From: Marinilabiliaceae bacterium JC040
Lineage (GTDB): Bacteria > Bacteroidota > Bacteroidia > Bacteroidales > Marinifilaceae
NCBI GenBank assembly: GCA_022496785.1
Contig: SNAP01000001.1
Coordinates: 124,001-188,000, forward strand
Length of the DNA: 64,000 nucleotides
Direction of reading: 5' to 3'
Numbering within the stretch: the stretch's first letter is position 1; each line of letters starts with the position of its first letter. The notes beneath the pieces were generated by a model. It had not been told where the DNA came from and searched no databases. It saw only the letters and a program-made list of their open reading frames with translations. Of the stretch, positions 1 through 9,016 are shown piece by piece. Position numbers and translations under genes: made by a program.

Positions 1-983
1 GCATACTGAATACGAATCTTAGCAGATTTATTCATACCTTCTTTCATTATAGCTAATTTCTTAGTACGAACTTTATAACGGATATCATTTGTTACTTCCA
101 TTGTTTGTTTAAGACCAAAAGAAGTTAAATATCTATTTGTTGTTCCAGGGAATCCCATAATCATAGCAAAATCACCTTCTTTTACACCTTTAGTAGAAAC
201 AGGTAAATGATGTTTTGGTTTCAATGGAACATTGTTTTTAGAATATGTTGCAGAACTTCCATCAGGAGCAGTATAAATACGGAACATAGAGAAGTCAGCA
301 GTGTGACGTGGCCACATCCAGTTATCTGTATCACCACCGAATTTACCCATTGCTTGAGGAGGAGCACCAACTAAACGAACATCTTTATAAATGTTATAAA
401 CAAATACAAAATATTGGTTTCCATTAAACATAGATTGAACATGAGCAGCATAAGAAGTACCTCTTACAGCTTCAGCAGATAATTTTTTTGAAATCTTTGA
501 AACAGCTTTTGCTCTTTCTACTTCATTCATATTATCATTCACAACAGCTAAAACTTTAGATGTAACATCTTCAATTCTAACTAAGATAGAAGCATAAATA
601 TCATCATTTGCTAACTCTTCAGACTTATTATAAGCCCAAAAACCATCTTTTAAATAATCATGTTCTACTGTTGAATGAGATTGAATAGCACCAAAACCAC
701 AGTGGTGGTTAGTTAAAACTAAACCTTGACCAGAGATTATTTCTCCAGAACAAAAGTGGTGAAATGGTGAATTTGGTTTACTTAAACCAACAATGGCATC
801 TTTTAAACAAGCTTTATTAACATCGTAGATGTCTTCTGCAGAAAGTTTAAAACCCATTTGTTTCATTTTCTCAATGTTTTGCTTCTTTAGCAAAGACAGA
901 ATCCACATTCCTTCATCAGCCTTTACCGTGAATGCTCCAAATGTTAGAACAAAGGCTAGAAGTAGTGATAAGCACTTTTTCAT
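1..983 (-). CDS. S46 family dipeptidyl peptidase (DPP7/DPP11-like), 3' part cut off
   Basis: The N-terminal 327 residues of a periplasmic serine dipeptidyl peptidase that trims dipeptides from the N-terminus of imported oligopeptides, a key step in peptide-fermenting Bacteroidota. The reverse strand opens with a signal peptide (cleavage after about Ala22, VKA-DEG). Two hallmarks of family S46 follow: TNHHCGF at about residues 91-97, holding the catalytic His, and FGGDTDNWMWPRH near 215-227, holding the catalytic Asp region. The catalytic Ser and the specificity residue that separates DPP7 from DPP11 (about residue 650-675) lie beyond the window edge, so substrate preference cannot be read. 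An upstream TATTTTTG (1025-1032, reverse strand) could be its -7 element. It is divergent from rlmN. Confidence 0.95.
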   Translation of the reverse strand, partial: MKKCLSLLLAFVLTFGAFTVKADEGMWILSLLKKQNIEKMKQMGFKLSAEDIYDVNKACLKDAIVGLSKPNSPFHHFCSGEIISGQGLVLTNHHCGFGAIQSHSTVEHDYLKDGFWAYNKSEELANDDIYASILVRIEDVTSKVLAVVNDNMNEVERAKAVSKISKKLSAEAVRGTSYAAHVQSMFNGNQYFVFVYNIYKDVRLVGAPPQAMGKFGGDTDNWMWPRHTADFSMFRIYTAPDGSSATYSKNNVPLKPKHHLPVSTKGVKEGDFAMIMGFPGTTNRYLTSFGLKQTMEVTNDIRYKVRTKKLAIMKEGMNKSAKIRIQY

Positions 984-1109
984 TTTTACTATTTTTAATA
1001 TTAGTTATCTATTTAGAATACCTACAAAAATAAGATAATATTCATATATTCGCCAATCAATTAACGATTTAACATTTTATTAAACTAAATTTGCAGAAAT
1101 TTATAGAGC

Positions 1110-2138
1110 ATGGATATTAAAGAATTAAGTCTACAAGACATTAAAGATTTTCTTACAAATAACAACGAGAAAGCCTTTAGAGCTAAACAAATATATGAAT
1201 GGCTATGGAAAAAGAATGTTAAGTCGTTCGACGAAATGAGTAATCTTTCTCTTAAACTAAGAGAACTTCTGAATGAACACTTTAGCTTAAATCCTATACT
1301 TGTTGAAGATATGCAAGAAAGTAGTGATGGAACAACTAAAATTGCTTTCAAACTTCATGATGGATATTCTGTTGAGGGAGTTTTAATTCCATCAGAGAAA
1401 AGGGCTACTGCATGTATATCTTGCCAAATGGGATGTACACTAGGTTGTAAATTCTGCGCAACAGCAACATTAGGTTTTAAAAGAAGTTTAACTGCTTCTG
1501 AGATTTATGAACAAATCTATTTTATTAAAACACTAGCAGAAGAAAGAGGTTATAATTTCAGTAATATCGTATATATGGGAATGGGTGAACCTATGCTAAA
1601 CTACGATAACATAATGAAGTCAATTGATTTTGTTACTGGAAAAGATGGTTTAGAAATGTCTCCTAAGAGAATAACTGTATCTACAGCTGGTATCGCACCA
1701 ATGATAAAAAAATTAGCTGATGATGACGTTAAATTTAATTTGGCAGTTTCTCTTCACTCTGCAATAAATGAAACTAGAGATAGTATAATGCCAATAAACA
1801 AGAAATATAATCTTGAGGAATTATCAGAAGCTTTAGTTTACTTTGTTAAGAAGACTGGAAGTAGACCTACTTTCGAATATTTATTAATGAGTGGAGTAAA
1901 CGATTCACCTGCAGATGCAAGAGCTTTAGCAGACTACTGTAGAGCTTTCCCAATTAAAATTAATCTAATAGAATACAATCCACACGAAGGAGATCTTTTT
2001 AATAAATCTAAGAAAGAAGATACAGAATATTTCATTAAAATTCTTGAAGGTAGAAATATGGTTGTAAACGTAAGACATTCAAGAGGTAAAGACATAGATG
2101 CTGCATGTGGTCAATTAGCAAATAAGAAAAATAATTAA
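1110..2138 (+). CDS. rlmN: 23S rRNA (adenine-2503-C2)/tRNA (A37) methyltransferase RlmN
   Basis: Radical-SAM enzyme that methylates C2 of A2503 in the ribosomal peptidyl-transferase centre and of A37 in some tRNAs, tuning fidelity. At 342 aa it has the normal family length. The cluster-binding CxxxCxxC is at Cys109, Cys113 and Cys116 (GCTLGCKFC), the SAM-binding GMGEP motif follows (YMGMGEPMLN), and the second catalytic Cys of the methyl-transfer mechanism is present close to the end (AACGQL, Cys333). A TAAATTTG -7 element lies at 1086-1093 just before the start. It stands alone, divergent from the peptidase and upstream of a small periplasmic protein. Confidence 0.97.
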   Translation: MDIKELSLQDIKDFLTNNNEKAFRAKQIYEWLWKKNVKSFDEMSNLSLKLRELLNEHFSLNPILVEDMQESSDGTTKIAFKLHDGYSVEGVLIPSEKRATACISCQMGCTLGCKFCATATLGFKRSLTASEIYEQIYFIKTLAEERGYNFSNIVYMGMGEPMLNYDNIMKSIDFVTGKDGLEMSPKRITVSTAGIAPMIKKLADDDVKFNLAVSLHSAINETRDSIMPINKKYNLEELSEALVYFVKKTGSRPTFEYLLMSGVNDSPADARALADYCRAFPIKINLIEYNPHEGDLFNKSKKEDTEYFIKILEGRNMVVNVRHSRGKDIDAACGQLANKKNN

Positions 2139-2218
2139 TTACATTTTAAACCTTTTTCATTTTCATACGTCATAGTAAATGTAAACCATAAGAATTTAAA
2201 CAAATAAAATAATTTACT

Positions 2219-2755
2219 ATGAAACATTTAAAACGAATTTCAGCTTTCTTACTAGTAGCTAGTTTTTTACTTGTAGGATCTAACGATGTATTTGCACAAA
2301 GAGGTAATAGACAACATAATTGTAACTCATGCGACAATAAACATGAATTAAAACATAAAAAGCACAATAATATGTGTGAAAGAATGTCTACTATTCTTGA
2401 CTTAAATGATGTTCAAAAGAAAAAGATAGAAAATATCTTTAATGGAACAAAAACTAGGGTAGCTCCTATCCGTAAAGAAATGCGTACACAAATCGCTAAA
2501 AAGAGACAACTTAAGAGAATGCAAAATCCAGATAGAGATGCTATCGCTAAAGTTGAAACTAAACTTGTAGAACTTAGAAAAAGCATTGGTATTATAATGG
2601 ATGGTCAAAGAGCTGCCATCAGTAAAGTTCTTACTAAAGAACAAAATATCAAATGGAAAAAAGTTTGTACTCCTAAGAAGAGATTCCATAAAAACGGAAA
2701 ATGCTGTAATAAGAACATGAAAAAGAACAGAAGACAACATAAATGTAATTTATAA
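2219..2755 (+). CDS. Spy/CpxP-like periplasmic protein, Cys/His-rich
   Basis: A 178-aa exported basic helical protein: signal peptide about 1-26 (VFA-QRG), a Cys/His-rich stretch at 30-55 (HNCNSCDNKH), then a helical region with repeated LxxxQ-type turns (DLNDVQKKKIENI and LTKEQNIKW) typical of the Spy/CpxP/LTXXQ group, and a Lys/His/Cys tail (KCCNKNMKK). Known members are periplasmic chaperones or metal/stress-responsive proteins. The Cys and His clusters at both ends suggest metal binding, but that is inference. Monocistronic, ended by a strong hairpin shared with the convergent gene. Function not certain. Confidence 0.75.
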   Translation: MKHLKRISAFLLVASFLLVGSNDVFAQRGNRQHNCNSCDNKHELKHKKHNNMCERMSTILDLNDVQKKKIENIFNGTKTRVAPIRKEMRTQIAKKRQLKRMQNPDRDAIAKVETKLVELRKSIGIIMDGQRAAISKVLTKEQNIKWKKVCTPKKRFHKNGKCCNKNMKKNRRQHKCNL

Positions 2756-2777
2756 TTATTTAGTTTCTTTATATAAC

Positions 2778-2811
2778 AAAAAGGATGCTTTCAATTGAAG
2801 GCATCCTTTTT
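2778..2811. terminator. bidirectional intrinsic terminator
   Basis: A stem of AAAAAGGATGC with GCATCCTTTTT, extendable inward through TTTC/GAAG to an AATT loop. A- and T-tracts on both sides serve the convergent genes ending at 2755 and 2831. Confidence 0.85.
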
Positions 2812-2830
2812 AAATTCTAAGAAAGTATAA

Positions 2831-4768
2831 CTATTTCTTTTTATCACTACTAGAAATATTCTTTGTTATTTCTAAAAGATTAACAAACTTAAATTTTGTC
2901 TTTTGTCTTTTATATATTTTTTTATACAATCTATAATAAGCTTTATATTCTTTAGGTAATATTCTTGCTTTCTTCTCTATATATTCTCTTGTATATACTA
3001 ATACTCCTTTATCGAAAGAAAATCTATCTGAATATTTAAAATACTTATTCTCAATATTTAAAACAGAATCTTTTTTCAAGAATATAAAATCTTTAGGCAC
3101 TTTAATTCGAATACTATCAATATGAGTATAGTCTGTTTTAACCACAGCATCATATTTTCTATGCCTACAACGTACAATCTTTAAAGGTATTCTATTATAG
3201 AAAGGCATTCTTATAGATAATGAATTCTTAGCCTTAGAAAGCTTTACAGAATATTTAACTCTATTCAAAACTCTTGCATCTTTTCCTTCATTTAATAATT
3301 TATAGTCTATACTTTCAATTTTAGAACTTCCATTTGAAATTAAACGCTTATGAAATTTCTTTAGATCCTCTTTACTTTCATCCAATTTATAAATATACGA
3401 TTCTGCTAATAATCCAGAACCTATATCTTTAATATCAAACGATACTTTTCCATCTCTAGAAATTTCAATTTCCGAATTTACTCTATTAACATTATCCTTA
3501 TACGAATACATATGAGTATTAACAATCTTTGCTCCTTCATCTTCAATCATCAAAGCTTTTCTGTTTGAATTTCCAGAACCGATATAGTTAAAAGGTATAT
3601 TTTGACTTGTGTTTTCAAGCCAAATAGTATCTTTTTTCATAGGTACACAAACAATTATATGATTAGTTTGAGAAACTGAAGTAAAATCTGGTTTTCTTAT
3701 CTTTAGCTTACCATTCCCTATTTCGCAATAATATGATTCTATACCTGCATATCTTAGAATTGAAACCATAAAATTAGATAAAGCCTTACAATCTCCATAT
3801 CCTGTTTTTCCTACATCACTAGCTTTCATTGGTTGAAGACCGCCTATCCCTAAAGAAATACAAACATATCTTGTTTTAGATTGAAGATATTTATACAAGA
3901 TTCTTACCTTTTCCCTCTTGTCGCTTATACCTTTAATTAACTTATCAACATCATTTTTTGTTTTTTCATCTAGTTCTCTTCTTCCTTTAATCAATTTATT
4001 CATCCACAATCCCCAATTCTTCCAATTCGACATATTTCCACTATAATCGCTATAAATAAAATCTGTTGGATGAAATTCTACATATGGGAATATTTCAAAA
4101 TAATCTGCATATGGTTCGTACTGGAAACATTTCATATTATTAAGCTCTAGAGAATATATAATCCTATCATCAAGCTCTGATTTAACAATTTCTTTATCAA
4201 TATTCTCTTTAAAATACCTAACTTTTATGTCTTTTGGAATATCTACTTTTAAAGATGATTTTTGTATAGAAACTCTTGAAGAAGAGACTGGTAACCATTT
4301 CACATACGAAAGTAATCCATCACATTCTTCTTCGTATTCATATTCAACAGTATATGGATATGTTGTTGGAGTATAAAAGAAACTTTTATTCCTACCATCA
4401 CCTAAAAGAACATATCCAGCATTATTTGAATAATCTTTAATTTCTCTATTTCTAACTTTTTTAATTAGTTTACCATTAGCGTCGTAATATTTTATATAGT
4501 TGATATCTAAATCTATATCTTTACTATATTGAAGTGAAATATTTGCATAATCATCACCTCTATCATCAAGTATAGTTTTTGCAATATGAACAATAGTCTT
4601 TCCTTCACCTTTAGATATTAATTTAAAGGACAAGGAATAATCTCTTATAACAACACAAGATTTACTAAGTAATGGTTTAGGAATTTCCCGTACTGGATAT
4701 TTTTCTTCTTTAGCTATAGTAATATTAGCAAGTAGCAAGAAGAAAAATACAATTAGACTCTTTCTCAT
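2831..4768 (-). CDS. DUF3857 and transglutaminase-like domain exported protein
   Basis: A 645-aa protein with a signal peptide (1-19, TIA-KEE), an N-terminal DUF3857 beta-rich domain (about 50-230) and a transglutaminase-like core (about 270-390). The core looks catalytically complete: Cys326 in GYGDCKAL, His in NHIIVCVP, and an acidic third residue in WLENTSQ, a usual variant of the triad in this family. The C-terminal third is beta-rich (DUF3858-like). Such proteins are periplasmic and probably cleave or crosslink peptides; no substrate is established. It starts at the very base after the stop of the upstream paralogue (4769-6706), so the two are co-transcribed and translationally coupled. 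Confidence 0.85.
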   Translation of the reverse strand: MRKSLIVFFFLLLANITIAKEEKYPVREIPKPLLSKSCVVIRDYSLSFKLISKGEGKTIVHIAKTILDDRGDDYANISLQYSKDIDLDINYIKYYDANGKLIKKVRNREIKDYSNNAGYVLLGDGRNKSFFYTPTTYPYTVEYEYEEECDGLLSYVKWLPVSSSRVSIQKSSLKVDIPKDIKVRYFKENIDKEIVKSELDDRIIYSLELNNMKCFQYEPYADYFEIFPYVEFHPTDFIYSDYSGNMSNWKNWGLWMNKLIKGRRELDEKTKNDVDKLIKGISDKREKVRILYKYLQSKTRYVCISLGIGGLQPMKASDVGKTGYGDCKALSNFMVSILRYAGIESYYCEIGNGKLKIRKPDFTSVSQTNHIIVCVPMKKDTIWLENTSQNIPFNYIGSGNSNRKALMIEDEGAKIVNTHMYSYKDNVNRVNSEIEISRDGKVSFDIKDIGSGLLAESYIYKLDESKEDLKKFHKRLISNGSSKIESIDYKLLNEGKDARVLNRVKYSVKLSKAKNSLSIRMPFYNRIPLKIVRCRHRKYDAVVKTDYTHIDSIRIKVPKDFIFLKKDSVLNIENKYFKYSDRFSFDKGVLVYTREYIEKKARILPKEYKAYYRLYKKIYKRQKTKFKFVNLLEITKNISSSDKKK

Positions 4769-6706
4769 TTAATTATTTTTTTTCAGTACTATTAATTCTT
4801 TAATCTTTTTCTCTAAAGATTCTTGAATTGCTTTAATTGCTGGATATTCATTTACAAAATATCTAATCTTACCAATTTTAAAGATAAAATTTATCTTAAC
4901 TCCACCTTTTAATTTATTACAAGAATAAGAATACAAAATAGATCTATCTGGCGTACATGTTCCATATTTCTCTGGAACATTTGATAAAGTGTATGTATCT
5001 GGATATTTTAATGTAATAGAATATTGTAGAGTTTTAGGATAATCAAAATCTATAGGATAAATACGTTTTTCAGAAACGAAATCATTTGTATATGAATCTA
5101 ATCCCAAAATAGAATTAAATCTAAATTCATCAGTGTCTTCATCTTCCTCTTCATCTGAATCATAAACAAATTTAAATTTCTCCTGAATTACTCCTGAATT
5201 CTTATCTGTATTTAGAACCTCTAAATCATCAATTTCAAAATTCTCATACTTTTTCTCTAGCTTTTCTTGCCTTGTCTCTTTATCAACATATGATCTTCTA
5301 TACGAAGCAGCATCAAAATGATAATACAAAGAAGTATAATCTCCTTTTAATTCATCATTCTCATTAATTTCTGCATTTACAAATATCATTTTCTTAGACA
5401 TTCGTTTATTCTTAAGTTCAACAAATTGGTGATTCTTTTCAGAAACAACAACAGCATTACCTAAATCGTAATAATCTATCATATCCATACTAGAATATTT
5501 ATCATAAGTATCTAAGTAATAATGTTTTTTCGAAGTCGTTAAACTTGCTATTGTATTATTATACTTATGAAGATCAGGAGTATTATAAAGATTCATTCCA
5601 TTATATCTTGTAGATAATAATACTGGATTACAAACAAAACCAGCAGCTTTATATAATGCTATAAGAATAAGGTTTTTACCTCCAGAATTAGATACTTTAT
5701 CTTTAAGAATCTTTCTAAAAGATTTATCATCACATATTTCAAATTCTTTATTCCAACTAATATTATCTCTAACAAATTCGAATATTTTTTTAACTTTTAC
5801 TTCTTCCGACATATCGTCAGTTATGATTGTTTCAAGAGTTTTTTTGATAATATTTTTGTTAGCATATACTTGACCAAAATTTGAATCCATTCTTAAATTT
5901 CTACATGTAGAATCCCAATCTGGTGAAATTCTTGTTGTTTCACTATACAATCTATATGCTTCCAGAGAAAAATCTAGCTTAGAAATATAATCCTCAGGAC
6001 ACATAAGATTTGGCTCAGGTTTAAAAGCAGAAATATTTTTACCAACAAAAATATATTTATTCTCATAAATTGAAGAACCTGCTAATGAAGAAGATTCACG
6101 TTTAATATCAATTGGTACATATCCTTTTAGATCCTTATGGAAAGTAAAAATATCAGGTATCCTTAAAGTGAATTCAGAATACTTTACAGGATAATATCTT
6201 TGAAAATACCAATCTCTATAAGAATACTTTATTGGCATTCTCAAACAATATTCTATTTCAATTATAGATCCGACTTTCACATCTCGCATAGCGACTTTTC
6301 TTTTAGAAAAATCTTTTATTACATTATCTTTTAGAATTTCATTTTTACGGACTTTAGTCTTTACAATTTTATTACCTACTAAATTATAAGTACAAGCTTT
6401 AAATTTTGTAAAACGTTCTTGATTTTCATCATATGAAATAGAAATATCTCCTAACTTATAAGCATCTTTCTTATATATTTTTATAATTCTATGAACCTTA
6501 TATCTTGTTACAAAACTTCTTCCTGTAATATCAAGTTCAAGACTTCCTTTTTCATAAAGGATCTCTGCACTAGCAGTACTATCAATCTTAGAATACTTAG
6601 CTCTAAGTTCTTCTTTTGTTATTTTGCCGAATCTTCTATTATCACCAAATACCGATGATATAAAAGAACATACAACTAACAGTAAAATAATTCGTCTAAA
6701 TTTCAT
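4769..6706 (-). CDS. DUF3857/transglutaminase-like exported protein, catalytic Cys missing
   Basis: A paralogue of the downstream gene, also 645 aa, with signal peptide (1-21, VFG-DNR), DUF3857 region (about 40-270) and a transglutaminase fold near 290-420. In place of the catalytic Cys the strand reads SNSGGKNLILIAL, where active members have GxCxxxxxL, and the His position reads KYNNTIASL. The fold is therefore present but the triad is lost: probably a binding or scaffold subunit. An acidic run (DSDEEEDEDTDE) sits near residue 520. First gene of a two-gene operon; a TATATTTG -7 element lies upstream on the reverse strand at 6733-6740. Confidence 0.85.
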   Translation of the reverse strand: MKFRRIILLLVVCSFISSVFGDNRRFGKITKEELRAKYSKIDSTASAEILYEKGSLELDITGRSFVTRYKVHRIIKIYKKDAYKLGDISISYDENQERFTKFKACTYNLVGNKIVKTKVRKNEILKDNVIKDFSKRKVAMRDVKVGSIIEIEYCLRMPIKYSYRDWYFQRYYPVKYSEFTLRIPDIFTFHKDLKGYVPIDIKRESSSLAGSSIYENKYIFVGKNISAFKPEPNLMCPEDYISKLDFSLEAYRLYSETTRISPDWDSTCRNLRMDSNFGQVYANKNIIKKTLETIITDDMSEEVKVKKIFEFVRDNISWNKEFEICDDKSFRKILKDKVSNSGGKNLILIALYKAAGFVCNPVLLSTRYNGMNLYNTPDLHKYNNTIASLTTSKKHYYLDTYDKYSSMDMIDYYDLGNAVVVSEKNHQFVELKNKRMSKKMIFVNAEINENDELKGDYTSLYYHFDAASYRRSYVDKETRQEKLEKKYENFEIDDLEVLNTDKNSGVIQEKFKFVYDSDEEEDEDTDEFRFNSILGLDSYTNDFVSEKRIYPIDFDYPKTLQYSITLKYPDTYTLSNVPEKYGTCTPDRSILYSYSCNKLKGGVKINFIFKIGKIRYFVNEYPAIKAIQESLEKKIKELIVLKKNN

Positions 6707-6873
6707 ATATGTATATTTTAGTAATTAGTACACAAATATATTACACAATATAATTAATTCCTAACATTATTTAACATTTAATAATATTTCATCACAACAA
6801 ATATTATAAGATTAAAGAATTATAAATAAGAATGATACTAAACTGAACTTCTTTCTTTTTTGTTCTAAAATTA

Positions 6874-6881
6874 TATCTTTG
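6874..6881 (+). promoter_or_regulatory. putative -7 element of the TonB receptor/chelatase operon
   Basis: TATCTTTG matches the Bacteroidota -7 consensus TAnnTTTG about 75 nt before the receptor gene. The nearest TTTG upstream (6859-6862) is only 11 nt away, so the -33 half is not convincing. No cobalamin riboswitch or other structured leader was recognised in the leader 6882-6954. Confidence 0.4.
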
Positions 6882-6954
6882 GTTTATATATATCATAATT
6901 CTCAGGAATAAGAATTTATGGTAAGAAAAAAGATATACGCAATAACAAATATAC

Positions 6955-8997
6955 ATGAAGCAAATTAAACACATAATTACCATGGTAATTTTATGTGCAT
7001 TGACATATACATCTTATGCACAAAATGATAGTATAGTAAATTCTATCGATCTTAATGAAATTGTAATTACTGGTACAGGAACAAGACACAATTACAAAAG
7101 TGCACCTGTTCAAACTTTAGTAATATCTAAAAAAGATATAAAACAATTTTCAGGAAAGAATATACAAGATATATTATCAAGTTTAAATCCGAGTTTCAAC
7201 TTTAATCAAAGCGATATGGGCTCTGGTATACAATTAGGAGGATTAAAAAACGACTATATCTTAATTCTTGTAGATGGTAAGAGATTAAATGGTGATATTG
7301 GAGGACAAAACGATTTAAGCGCAATTGATATAGAAAGTATAGAAAGAATAGAAATTGTAAAAGGAGCTTCATCTTCTCTTTATGGTTCAGATGCAATAGC
7401 TGGCGTTATAAATATCATAACAAAGAAAGAATCTTTTTTATCAAAACTTGCATCATCCTTTACAAATACTTCTAGAATTGGAATGTACGGAGAATGGAAA
7501 CAATCTAATAGATTGAACATTAAAATAGGTAAATTAAAATCAACAACTCATTACAGTCGCAAACATACAGATGGTTGGTCAAATACTAATAAAGAAAGAA
7601 CTAGAGCTGGAATAGAAAACACAATCACCCAAACTGTTAGTAAGTACACCAATTATAAAATAAAAGAAAGTTTATCATATAGAATAAATAAATCTCTATC
7701 AATACATACGGGAGGATCGATATACAATAAAACAATATATAGAGAATGTGGCCCAACACAATATAGAACATACGACTTAGAATACAAGGCCTATTCTAGT
7801 GAATTAGGAATGGATTTAAAGCTTAGTAATTACAATAAAATTACATTTGAATTAGATTACGATAAAAGAGATTATTTCCATAATCACAATAAATTCACAA
7901 TGGAATCGTACAAAGATGAAAACAATAAATATCTAATTTTTGAAGATGGAGATGATATTAAGCAAAATAGTCAAGAAAGATTTACAGCTCAAACTAAAGG
8001 TATTTTTCACCTAAATGAAAACAACACTTTAAACGTTGGTCTAGAATACATTCATGAATTCTTAAAACCTTATAAATACATATATCATAGCAATTCAGAG
8101 GCATACTTAGCCTCTGCTTATGCTCAAAATGAATGGCAGATAAATAAAGATATTAATATTACTTCTGGACTTCGTTTGAACTATCACAAAGAATTTGGAA
8201 TTCATTTAAACCCAAAAATCTCTGGGATGTATAAAATAGATAAATACGTAATAAGAGCAACCTATTCAAGTGGTTTTAAATCTCCAACACTTAAACAATT
8301 ATATTATAATTACACTAGAGAGGCAATGGGATATACAGAATATCTTAGTAATAGAGATCTTAAACCTCAAACATCAAATTATTTTTCTTTAGGCTGTGAA
8401 TATAATACAAACAAATTCTCAAGTTCATTAACAGGATCAATAAATCTTTTAGATAATGTTATTGAATTATATCAAGTGAAACGTAGCAATTCACAAATAT
8501 TAAGAGGGATACAAAAAGCTAAACAATACAAAAACATATCTGATGCATATAGTAATAACATCGATTTTTTACTAAAATATTCTCCTAACAAAAGATGGTT
8601 GTTTGGAGGTGGTTACAGCTTTATATATGCAAAAGGGAATATTCTAAATAAGGATAATAAACATGAATCAGTTATATTAGATGGAAGTTCTAAACATCAT
8701 GCTAATCTTTTTATCAGATGGAATAAAAAATGGAAAAAACAAAACTTATCTTTAGGATTTTATGGTAATGGGCAATCCAAAAGATATTACAGATACAATG
8801 GGAATACCGACCCATACTGTTTGTTTAAGATAACAGGAACTTATGAATATAAAGGCTTTAAACATGTAAATATTAATATACAATCTGGTATTGATAATAT
8901 TTTAGATTATAAATGCACAAAACCTCATGCTTATAATTATAATACTAAAACACCAGGAAGAACAGTCTTTATAGCTTTAACAATAAAAATTAAATAA
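6955..8997 (+). CDS. TonB-dependent outer-membrane receptor, metal/tetrapyrrole uptake type
   Basis: A 680-aa outer-membrane receptor that imports a ligand with energy from TonB. It has a signal peptide (1-22, SYA-QND), a TonB-box-like start (LNEIVITGTGTRH, 34-46), a plug domain (about 50-150: GKNIQDILSSL, ILVDGKRLNG, IERIEIVKGASSSLYG, GVINIITK) and a beta-barrel from about 170. There is no carboxypeptidase-regulatory or STN extension, so it is of the BtuB/HmuR class, not SusC. It lies 19 nt before a chelatase lipoprotein, which suggests haem, cobalamin, corrinoid or free metal as the ligand. The exact substrate is not readable. Confidence 0.9.
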   Translation: MKQIKHIITMVILCALTYTSYAQNDSIVNSIDLNEIVITGTGTRHNYKSAPVQTLVISKKDIKQFSGKNIQDILSSLNPSFNFNQSDMGSGIQLGGLKNDYILILVDGKRLNGDIGGQNDLSAIDIESIERIEIVKGASSSLYGSDAIAGVINIITKKESFLSKLASSFTNTSRIGMYGEWKQSNRLNIKIGKLKSTTHYSRKHTDGWSNTNKERTRAGIENTITQTVSKYTNYKIKESLSYRINKSLSIHTGGSIYNKTIYRECGPTQYRTYDLEYKAYSSELGMDLKLSNYNKITFELDYDKRDYFHNHNKFTMESYKDENNKYLIFEDGDDIKQNSQERFTAQTKGIFHLNENNTLNVGLEYIHEFLKPYKYIYHSNSEAYLASAYAQNEWQINKDINITSGLRLNYHKEFGIHLNPKISGMYKIDKYVIRATYSSGFKSPTLKQLYYNYTREAMGYTEYLSNRDLKPQTSNYFSLGCEYNTNKFSSSLTGSINLLDNVIELYQVKRSNSQILRGIQKAKQYKNISDAYSNNIDFLLKYSPNKRWLFGGGYSFIYAKGNILNKDNKHESVILDGSSKHHANLFIRWNKKWKKQNLSLGFYGNGQSKRYYRYNGNTDPYCLFKITGTYEYKGFKHVNINIQSGIDNILDYKCTKPHAYNYNTKTPGRTVFIALTIKIK

Positions 8998-9016
8998 CAT
9001 TTTAAATAAAAAGACA

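Noticed and set aside
6882-6954. Possible cobalamin or other riboswitch before the TonB receptor
   Set aside because: The leader is about 70 nt and lacks a B12-box-like sequence or extended stems.
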